Shown: positions 57,589 to 64,000 of the stretch, piece by piece | Layout of the letters: every line of letters begins with the position of its first letter | Numbering within the stretch: the first letter of the stretch is position 1 | Assembly (NCBI GenBank): GCA_964407695.1 | Contig: CAYOWQ010000012.1 | Span: 62,001 to 126,000, forward strand | Origin: CAYOWQ01 sp964407695 | Lineage (GTDB): Bacteria; Planctomycetota; Phycisphaerae; Phycisphaerales; SM1A02 | Length of the DNA stretch: 64,000 bases | Direction of reading: 5' to 3' | Notes under the pieces: model-generated | What the model saw: the letters and a program-made list of their open reading frames with translations, nothing else | The model's database searches: none | Told to the model about the DNA's origin: nothing | Program-made: the position numbers and the translations under genes

Positions 57589-59028
57589 TCAAACCGTCTC
57601 GGCCACGAGTGACAGCTCCTTCCAACGCTTGAGCTTGAGTCCCAGCGTTCGGACCCCGATGCCCAGCGCCTTGGCACTTCGCTGACGATGGCCGCGATTT
57701 GCTTCCAAGGTCGCAAGGATCGTTCGACGCTCGATTTCTTCGAGTGTCAATTCGCCGTTGCACACAAGATCCAGCTCCGGATCGATCAGACCATGCGCAG
57801 TGAGATGGTCAGAACCGACATGTGCGCCGGCAGTGCCATCGGAGGGCTCGATTCTGCTGAGCCACGGCCGAATGAGTTCGGCCGCGATTTCACCGGACCC
57901 GGCCAGCACGCTGGCCCGTTCGCACAGGTTCTGAAGTTCGCGCACGTTGCCGGGCCACGAATACTCCATGAGCAATTCCATCGCCTCCATGACGAACGAC
58001 TTCGGAGGTCGACCTTCGCGCTGAGCCACCCGCGAAAGGAAATGGCGAGCAAGTTCGGGAATGTCCTCAACCCGGCTTCGCAGTGGCGGCATTGCCAGAG
58101 GAAGCACGTTGAGTCGGTAGAACAGGTCCTGCCGGAATGTCCCTCGCTCCACTTCGCTTGGAAGATTGCGATTGGTTGTGGCAATCACCCGAACATCCAC
58201 GGTTCTTGGCGTACTCGATCCCACCCGTTCGAAGGCTCTTTCCTGAAGCACGCGGAGCAGCTTGGCCTGCAACTCAGGAGCAATTTCAGAGATCTCGTCG
58301 AGGAGAAGCGTTCCTCCATCAGCCAGCTCGAATCGCCCCTTGCGCAGCTTGTCCGCCCCGGTAAAAGCGCCCTTTTCGTGGCCGAAGAGTTCTGACTCAA
58401 GCAGGCTGGAGCTGAGTGCTGCACAGTTAATCGCGAGAAACGGCATCGACGCCCGCGGGCTGTGGGCATGAATCCAACGGGCCGCCACCTCCTTGCCCAC
58501 GCCTGACTCACCGCTGATCAGCACGGTGCCATGGCTGTCGGCGATACGGGCCATCGTGGCCCGCATCGATTGCATGATTGAGGTCTCTCCGACCATCGTG
58601 TGCTGATCCCCATCAGCCGATGGGTTGCTGGCGGCCGCCCGGAGAATCTGGTTCTCCTTCAACAACTTTGCGTGCTCAAGGGCCCGCTCGACAGAAAGTG
58701 TCAACTCATCGCCGCTGAACGGCTTGGTGATGTAGTCAAAGGCGCCTCGCTTCATGGCGGCAACGGCGGTTTCCACCGTACCGAATGCGGTCATGAAGAT
58801 GACCGGCAATTGCTCGTCAATCTTTCGGATTTCCTCCAACAACTCAAGACCGCCCATCTCCGGCATCTGCAGATCGGTGATCACGACTTCTGGCTGCTTC
58901 TCCGCAATCTTGGTCAGCGCCTGCTTTCCCCCGGATGCCGCCACCACGACGTGATTCCGACGGGCGAGCGTTGTCGCAACACTGTCGCGCATCATTTCCT
59001 TGTCATCAACGACCAGAACTCGACTCAT
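57589..59028 (-). CDS. NtrC-family sigma-54-dependent response regulator, FlrC/FlgR-like
   Basis: The receiver domain has D52 in ITDLQMPEMGG and TKPF. The AAA+ domain has Walker A GESGVGKE (173-180), the sigma-54-contacting loop GAFTGA (220-225), GGTLLLDE and RLNVLPLAMPPLR. The C-terminal Fis-type helix-turn-helix (NRGHRQRSAKALGIGVRTLGLKL) completes the layout. The intact GAFTGA means it should activate sigma-54 promoters. Its position directly upstream of flgB and downstream of a cytosolic kinase suggests control of flagellar genes, as FlrC/FleR/FlgR do. Its start overlaps the kinase stop by 4 nt. Confidence 0.92.
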   Translation of the reverse strand: MSRVLVVDDKEMMRDSVATTLARRNHVVVAASGGKQALTKIAEKQPEVVITDLQMPEMGGLELLEEIRKIDEQLPVIFMTAFGTVETAVAAMKRGAFDYITKPFSGDELTLSVERALEHAKLLKENQILRAAASNPSADGDQHTMVGETSIMQSMRATMARIADSHGTVLISGESGVGKEVAARWIHAHSPRASMPFLAINCAALSSSLLESELFGHEKGAFTGADKLRKGRFELADGGTLLLDEISEIAPELQAKLLRVLQERAFERVGSSTPRTVDVRVIATTNRNLPSEVERGTFRQDLFYRLNVLPLAMPPLRSRVEDIPELARHFLSRVAQREGRPPKSFVMEAMELLMEYSWPGNVRELQNLCERASVLAGSGEIAAELIRPWLSRIEPSDGTAGAHVGSDHLTAHGLIDPELDLVCNGELTLEEIERRTILATLEANRGHRQRSAKALGIGVRTLGLKLKRWKELSLVAETV

Positions 59029-59990
59029 GCTGCATGCTCCCTCGCCAGACGCCGCGAAACCGCCTTGGCCAATGACGCGCCGGATTCTTCATCTCGACGC
59101 GATATTCGTTCCGACCCTGCCCGCGCCGGTAGACACACATCAAACCGCGCGCCACACCCCTCCCCCTCGCCGACCGACATGTGGCCGCCGTGGGCGTCGA
59201 CGATCCGGTGGACGATCGCAAGGCCCAGCCCCGTGCCACCGGCTCGCGTGGTGAAGAACGGATTGAAGATCTGTGATCGCAGTGCTGCCGGAACGCCAGG
59301 ACCGCAGTCGACAACGCTGAGGACCACCCGCATCGCCCGCCGCCCGTCCGGGCAGCGGCGTATCTCGCGACCGGCAATGATCGTGATGGCGCGGTTCGGG
59401 GTTGCCGATTCGATCATCGCCTCCGCACCATTCCGGATCAGGTTGGAGAGTACCGAACTGATCAGCCCGCCGTCCACCTTCAGCCGGAGACCGGACTCCT
59501 GAACTCGATCACGACTGATCCGAATTCCCTCGCCCGCGAGGATTCCCTCGCAATCCGCCAGCGCTCGGTCGACAATCTCAGCCGCCGTCGTCTCCGTCGG
59601 CTGAATTCTCATGTCCCTCGCGAATGCGAGGACGTCGTTGACCACGGAATCCATCCTCTTCACGGCCCCGCTCATCCGCCGTGCCGTGTCCATGAGCCGG
59701 GGCTCGTGGGCAAGATCCTCCGTGAGCATCTGGGCATAAAGCGAGATGCACCCCAGCGGATTCCGAAGTTCATGAGCAATGCCGGCCGCCATTTCCCCGA
59801 GTGCCGCGAGTGACCGGCTTCGTCGCAATTGCTCATTCGCTTCCGCAAGTTCCGCCTTCAAGGCCGCCACCTGCTGCTGAAGGTGGGCATGGGTTTCAGC
59901 CAGCCTCGCGGCCATGGAATTCATGGTCGCCATGAGTTCCGCCAATTCTGCGGCGTCAACACGTGGAGGTTGAGTAATGGCGATCGTCAT
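59025..59990 (-). CDS. Cytosolic sensor histidine kinase, FlrB/FlgS-like
   Basis: No membrane helix is present. The N-terminal 60 residues form a coiled coil, then the H-box GIAHELRNPLG (H73) and the HATPase domain with LSNLIRNGAEAM, VDCGPGVP, FNPFFTTRAGGTGLGLAIV. The ATG at 59988-59990 has GGGGA upstream; the frame extends 27 codons into the preceding gene without conservation. It is likely to sense flagellar assembly state from inside the cell, as FlgS and FlrB do, and to phosphorylate the adjacent NtrC-type regulator (4-nt overlap). This pairing is inferred from context. Confidence 0.9.
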   Translation of the reverse strand: MTIAITQPPRVDAAELAELMATMNSMAARLAETHAHLQQQVAALKAELAEANEQLRRSRSLAALGEMAAGIAHELRNPLGCISLYAQMLTEDLAHEPRLMDTARRMSGAVKRMDSVVNDVLAFARDMRIQPTETTAAEIVDRALADCEGILAGEGIRISRDRVQESGLRLKVDGGLISSVLSNLIRNGAEAMIESATPNRAITIIAGREIRRCPDGRRAMRVVLSVVDCGPGVPAALRSQIFNPFFTTRAGGTGLGLAIVHRIVDAHGGHMSVGEGEGCGARFDVCLPARAGSERISRRDEESGASLAKAVSRRLAREHAA

Positions 59991-59994
59991 GTCG

Positions 59995-60456
59995 CTATCC
60001 CCGCCGATCGGCAAAACGGCTTGGCCCCTGATTGGCCGGCCGGTAGGCGGCCCGGGCCTGCTTGGCCACATCGGTCTCCGTCAATTCCTGCTGCAATCGT
60101 TGGCACACCAGCTGCATCGATGACTGGTCGCGGCCGTCCAGCTGCGCTATTTCCTCAAGCATCCCGGCCATGGCATGAATGTCGGACCGCACCCGATCTC
60201 CAAGTTCACGGTCGATCCATGTTGCGGAGCGTTCGAGATCCCTGAGGAGCTCCGGCAGCCCCTCGGGGCCGGACATGAGTCGGTCGATGACGTGCTGCCG
60301 TTCGGTCAGGATCGCCAACAGCACCTCGCCCTGCGCTGCATCAATGAGCGATGACTGCCGCTCTGACAAGGCGAGGATTCGCTCGATCGAAGCTCGGTGC
60401 TCCTTCAGGATGCCCTCGATTCGCCCTGCCCAGGACTCACGATCCAAAACGGTCAT
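59995..60456 (-). CDS. FlgN-like flagellar chaperone or export-associated protein
   Basis: The 153-residue all-helical protein has a long N-terminal helix with Leu spacing typical of FlgN (ILKEHRASIERILALSERQSSLIDAAQGEVLLAILTERQHVIDRL, positions about 16-60). Its position between a flagellar kinase and a TPR gene supports this call. FlgN binds the hook-associated proteins FlgK and FlgL before export. Neither flgK nor flgL is in the window. Similarity by eye is modest; an unrelated coiled-coil protein remains possible. It overlaps the TPR gene by 4 nt. Confidence 0.6.
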   Translation of the reverse strand: MTVLDRESWAGRIEGILKEHRASIERILALSERQSSLIDAAQGEVLLAILTERQHVIDRLMSGPEGLPELLRDLERSATWIDRELGDRVRSDIHAMAGMLEEIAQLDGRDQSSMQLVCQRLQQELTETDVAKQARAAYRPANQGPSRFADRRG

Positions 60457-62945
60457 CGATGCACCTCCTTCGAATCGTCAGGCGCGAGCGACACCTCCAC
60501 CGGGCTGGCCGCCAACCACCGCTCCCACGTTGCTCGGTCAAACATGGCGTCGGGACCGAGAAAGGCTTCATCAGGCAGCTGCGACAATCGAATCTGCGCC
60601 CGCCGATGTGCTGTTCGAGCTTTCTCGACCTGGCCCAGCGCCGAGTGAGAATTCACGATCTGAACCAGCGCCAGCACCGAGACCGGATTTGATGAATACT
60701 GGCGCTCGGCCTGTTCGTAGAGTTGAATCGCCTTCTCGTACTCCCCCATCTCATACGCCGCATCGGCGCGATACATCACCGCCATGCGAAGCTGCCCCTC
60801 GTGCGCAGTGTCCAGCTTGCGCTGATCAATCGCCTCAAGCGTTGACACAACGACACTGAAATTCTCCACGGCGGATTCAAGGGCGGCGTGACGCCGCTGC
60901 TCAAGATCATCACGTTCCGACGGCGTGAGCGACGGCGTTCGCATCTCCTCGGCAATCTGTCCCGCAAGCCCGCGATAGCTCTCGCCGAGCTTGAACGGCA
61001 GGTCGGCACCAACCGTTGACTCCGGCTTCCATTTCATCGCCGAGTCATAATTCTCGATGGCCCGTGCATACTCCGCGCGGGCGAAGAGAAGGTCCGCATA
61101 TTGAACGACGGCTCGATGAAACTCCGGCGCATCAGGGGTCAGATTCTGGTTCCCCTGCAACACGCTCTCCAGGAGCTGCTCAGCCTGATCCGGTTTGCCG
61201 ATCGCCGCCAGACACTGGGCCAACGGCACATGGCTCTGCGCGGCAAAGGGACTCTGCGGATGATCCCGCACAATGTCCTGATACACATTGGCGGCAGCGC
61301 CATAGTCGAGCTGTGCGTTGTAGGACTGGGCCAGACGGAACATCGCTTCCGCCCGACGCCCGTCATCGGCCGGCCGCCCGCCGATGTATTGCTTGAAAAA
61401 GTCCGTGGCTTGATCGTGCCATCCCGCAAGGTCGTAGCTGTCGGCAGCCATCCAGAGAGAATCCGCCCACTCTGAACCGTCTTCGACCCGTGCGGCTGAC
61501 GCCCGGGCATGGCGAACGTAGTAGTCCGCCGCCCGCTTGTAGTGCCGGTTGGCCTGCTCACGGATCCCGGGATCAATCTCTTTGGGATCGAGGGTGCGAA
61601 TGTCGCGTCCACCCGTCGCCTCGCGAATGATGCCATCGGCAATCAGCCGGCTCGTGGAGGCGATTCGAAAGAGAACCGCCGGAGGAAGGTCACCGCCCAC
61701 GAAGAGCTTTTCCGCAAGCAGCACGTACTGGAGTGCCACATCAAGATTACCCAGCGCCAGCACGGCGTCATGCCGATCGACCAGACTCTGCGACACCCGA
61801 TCCGCGGTGACGCTGCCGGAGGGGCCTTCGAGATCCAGCCGATCAATGAGCTCGGCGTAGTCAGCCATCGCCTTGACGTGTTCGCCGGAGGCTCCGAGCG
61901 ACTCGGCCCTGCCCAGGAGCCCGGAGAGTTGAATAGGAGTCGAGGCAAAGTCCGCAAGAACGGTATCAAACGTCTGTCTCGCCTCGTCCAGCTCGCCGTG
62001 GGTTAGCCGAATCTGACCGAGAAGTGAGAGCGCTTCACCTCGTGCCATCTCGGGCCCATCGAAGAGCGTCAATGAATGCTGTAACTGACGCTCCGCAGCC
62101 GACTCATCGCCCGATTCGTAATAGGCCCTTCCCAGAAGCGCGTACAATTCCCCCAAATTGATCCCAAGGCCGGGCTGAAGCCTGGGCTCAAGCCGGCGCA
62201 TGTCAATCAGGAGGTGATTGATGGCGTCCTCCGGATTCCCGGATTCAATTCGAAGTTCCGCCTGACGCGCCATGGCCCAGGCTTCATCGCCGACGGGCAG
62301 GCCTGGTTCGGCCCGGAATTCCCCAAGCGTACGCATGAGGCTGTCGGTGCCGGATCCGCCATGAGACACGGTGTAGTTGACGATGTCCCGGAACAGCGAT
62401 GATCGATGCAATCGGGCCGATTCTCCGAGGGCGCCGCCAAAGAGACTGGCCAACTCCCCGAGTCGTTCCTGAGCCTGCTCAACCCTTCCCAGGGCGAGCT
62501 GAGCTGCAGCCCAGCGATGCAGCCGCTCAGGACTGAGCTTGAGGCCAAGCTCAATGGCCTTGGAATACTGAGTATCCGCATCCTGATACCGCTTCTCATC
62601 CGGCTTCCCCGTCGGGGTGGGCGCCATCGAAGCCCAATCCGCCAACGCTGCGTGAAACCGAGCTTGCTGCTCCGGACTCGCTCGCTCCAGGTTTGGCTCG
62701 ATCCCGTCGGTCAGACGATGCGCAGCCTGATCAAACTCCCCGATCTCCAGCATGTTCTCGATCTGGGCGAGTGCTCCGTCGAAGTCGTCGACAGGTCGGC
62801 GTGACTGGATCGAGTGCACACCCCAGCCGATGGCCACAAGACTTCCGATCAGGGCTGGAATCTGCCATGCATTGAGCCATGGCGATCGCTTCCGCCCTTC
62901 GTCCGGCGCAGGTGATTCCTCAGACTGAGGTCGATCGTCGGCCAA
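60453..62945 (-). CDS. Membrane-anchored TPR-repeat protein
   Basis: One membrane helix near residues 28-46 (WQIPALIGSLVAIGWGVHS) anchors about 750 residues of helical repeats. Several TPR-like units are evident (for example AKAIELGLKLSPERLHRWAAAQLALGRVEQA, about 120-150, and ADAAYEMGEYEKAIQLYEQAE near the C-terminus), with an outer-membrane-lipoprotein-like TPR pattern (DYGAAANVYQDIVRDHPQSPFAAQS). It heads the regulatory run reading into the flagellar operon. The bulk is probably periplasmic. No catalytic motif is visible; a scaffolding role is assumed. Confidence 0.82.
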   Translation of the reverse strand: MADDRPQSEESPAPDEGRKRSPWLNAWQIPALIGSLVAIGWGVHSIQSRRPVDDFDGALAQIENMLEIGEFDQAAHRLTDGIEPNLERASPEQQARFHAALADWASMAPTPTGKPDEKRYQDADTQYSKAIELGLKLSPERLHRWAAAQLALGRVEQAQERLGELASLFGGALGESARLHRSSLFRDIVNYTVSHGGSGTDSLMRTLGEFRAEPGLPVGDEAWAMARQAELRIESGNPEDAINHLLIDMRRLEPRLQPGLGINLGELYALLGRAYYESGDESAAERQLQHSLTLFDGPEMARGEALSLLGQIRLTHGELDEARQTFDTVLADFASTPIQLSGLLGRAESLGASGEHVKAMADYAELIDRLDLEGPSGSVTADRVSQSLVDRHDAVLALGNLDVALQYVLLAEKLFVGGDLPPAVLFRIASTSRLIADGIIREATGGRDIRTLDPKEIDPGIREQANRHYKRAADYYVRHARASAARVEDGSEWADSLWMAADSYDLAGWHDQATDFFKQYIGGRPADDGRRAEAMFRLAQSYNAQLDYGAAANVYQDIVRDHPQSPFAAQSHVPLAQCLAAIGKPDQAEQLLESVLQGNQNLTPDAPEFHRAVVQYADLLFARAEYARAIENYDSAMKWKPESTVGADLPFKLGESYRGLAGQIAEEMRTPSLTPSERDDLEQRRHAALESAVENFSVVVSTLEAIDQRKLDTAHEGQLRMAVMYRADAAYEMGEYEKAIQLYEQAERQYSSNPVSVLALVQIVNSHSALGQVEKARTAHRRAQIRLSQLPDEAFLGPDAMFDRATWERWLAASPVEVSLAPDDSKEVHR

Positions 62946-63076
62946 CGAGATCCTCTCTTTCGCCCGGCATGCCGAGCGAGACGATGCGCTGCGGCGAATC
63001 CATTCGCCGCGTCCGAAGTTATCGGTCGGGGGCCCCGAATGCCTCCAACATGGGTCGCGTCATTTACAGGCCCCGG

Positions 63077-64000
63077 TCACGAGGCTGGGTCGGCAGGTTT
63101 TGCGCCTGGCGTGTCGTCGGCATTTTGATCCTCGACAACTTGAACTCGGCCGAGCAGGTCACCGGCAGTTTCCCCGGACCTGTTGAACGCCGGAATAATG
63201 GCCAGCGCTGGGCTCAAGATCGTAAGTAACCGGAGCGTATTGCGGATAAGCAGGGCCACAGGGCCGGGACGCCGGCCTTGGAGATCTCTAACTCGGCCCC
63301 CCATCAGCCACAGTCCAACACTTCGCCCGGCAATGAGTTCTCCGACAAAAGTGTGCAGAACGGTCAGCACCCCCATCAGGATGGCCGGCTGGGCCGCCTT
63401 CCACGACAACGTCCACGATGGGAGGTGAAGGAGGTCTCCCGGCTCGCATTGAAGAATGACCATGGCCAACCCCCCACCGATGAGGACATCGATGAATAAC
63501 GCAAGGCATCTCGCAGACAGAGGCAGCCGCGTTACGGTCGCCTTGGGTCGGTTGGCAAACTGCTCCATCATCATGGCTAGGAGCACAACCAGCAACGTAA
63601 GTGCTCCAAAGACAGGCACATGAACCCAGTGCCCGAGTTTCGAGACCGGTTCGAGAATTGCCGCCGGAGGTGACACCGCACCGTTTCTGACATCAATGGT
63701 GACCAGGAGGGCCTCGCGATTCAACGAAAAGCCCACCAGTGCGAGGCGATCACCGTCATTTCCGAAGCCCCATGCCGCCGGCGGAAGTCGAAACGTGGCC
63801 ACCGACACCGGCCGCTCCGGGCGAATCAGGTCAGCGCGGAACTCTCCACTTGCCAGCCGGCTGAGCACCGCCAACTGATCTTGAATCACGGTGACATCGG
63901 TGACCTCGCCTTGGACAATCACTGAGGATTCAATCTGCCACTCGCCCGATTCCGGCTCCCGAGTCCAGACAACGACCTGCCCACGGCTTCCATCCCATTC
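63077..64000 (-). CDS. RDD-family membrane protein, 5' end cut by window edge
   Basis: The frame runs off the right end and continues coherently past the GTG at 63922: the bases to 64000 encode EWDGSRGQVVVWTREPESG, so the true start is outside. The visible 307 residues comprise a beta-rich N-terminal region and a membrane helix (VPVFGALTLLVVLLAMM). The RDD domain follows: RCLALFIDVLIGGG (hallmark R..A..ID), further helices, and GELIAGRSVGLWLMGGRV with RNTLRLL. RDD proteins are small membrane proteins of poorly known function, some acting as Na+/H+ antiporters. The large N-terminal beta domain is unusual for the family. Confidence 0.8.
   Translation of the reverse strand, partial: EWDGSRGQVVVWTREPESGEWQIESSVIVQGEVTDVTVIQDQLAVLSRLASGEFRADLIRPERPVSVATFRLPPAAWGFGNDGDRLALVGFSLNREALLVTIDVRNGAVSPPAAILEPVSKLGHWVHVPVFGALTLLVVLLAMMMEQFANRPKATVTRLPLSARCLALFIDVLIGGGLAMVILQCEPGDLLHLPSWTLSWKAAQPAILMGVLTVLHTFVGELIAGRSVGLWLMGGRVRDLQGRRPGPVALLIRNTLRLLTILSPALAIIPAFNRSGETAGDLLGRVQVVEDQNADDTPGAKPADPAS

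Noticed and set aside
57548..57763. 72-codon N-terminal extension of FlgB
   Set aside because: It overlaps the sigma-54 regulator's 3' end and is not conserved; FlgB starts at 57547.

Overview
The window is a contiguous, GC-rich (roughly 60% by eye), densely coded bacterial chromosome segment. I infer a flagellated member of the Planctomycetota, most likely Phycisphaerae-like. The support is: a secreted Cys-rich protein ending in two dockerin-like repeats of the 'DLNGD..VNGADLGLLLA.W' type, a membrane protein with a 'CGYDLSG...CPECG' zinc ribbon, a MoxR/DUF58/VWA (Bat-type) operon, many secreted or lipid-anchored proteins without familiar homologues, and a large glutamate dehydrogenase. No tRNA, rRNA, CRISPR array, insertion sequence or phage module was seen.

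Layout. 1-4.5 kb: an NrnA-like DHH phosphoesterase (cut by the left edge) and ribF on the minus strand, divergent from an NAD-type glutamate dehydrogenase. 4.6-10.7 kb: two secreted proteins of unknown function, surE, and a seven-repeat Cys-rich dockerin protein ending at a strong terminator. 10.8-19 kb: gyrB, a DUF2237 protein, ileS with a degenerate C-terminal zinc site, and a HEAT-like membrane protein. 19-23.2 kb: a probable envelope-stress island of four small proteins (DUF2383/PA2169-type bundle, two tiny lipoproteins, DUF1328) next to an OmpR-type response regulator, its histidine kinase and a small membrane protein. An identical 14-bp palindrome lies at both ends of the two-component pair. 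23.2-28.5 kb: a lone atpG, a GRDP-like His/Gly/Cys-rich membrane protein, an Mrp P-loop ATPase, a NeuC-type epimerase and an HDOD protein. 28.6-41.1 kb: a seven-gene minus-strand operon running coiled-coil membrane protein, periplasmic binding protein, ABC permease fused to an NHL propeller, double-VWA protein, MoxR, DUF58, BatA/VWA. 41.3-45.9 kb: a secreted coiled-coil protein with a BFD-type [2Fe-2S] protein, a PilZ protein, a cysC/PAP-phosphatase pair and a polyprenyl diphosphate synthase. 45.9-57.5 kb: a flagellar basal-body/hook operon, flgB-flgC-fliE-fliF-fliG-fliH-fliI-fliJ-(MotE-like)-fliK-flgD-(TIGR02530-like)-flgE. 57.6-63 kb: a TPR protein, a FlgN-like protein, a cytosolic histidine kinase and a sigma-54 activator, ordered so that they read into the flagellar operon. 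The right edge cuts an RDD-family membrane protein.

How the genes work together. The flagellar block reads as one regulatory and structural unit: a FlgS/FleS-like kinase and NtrC-type activator, with a FlgN-like chaperone, sit directly upstream of flgB. The PilZ protein could be the c-di-GMP-responsive brake. The Bat-type operon couples a MoxR AAA+ ATPase to three proteins with VWA-type folds and, unusually, to half of an ABC importer without an ATPase. cysC and the PAP phosphatase overlap by 4 bp and plausibly make PAPS and remove PAP. The strongest candidates for undescribed biology are the permease-lipoprotein-propeller fusion in the MoxR operon, the palindrome-flanked envelope-stress two-component island, and the Cys-rich repeat protein.
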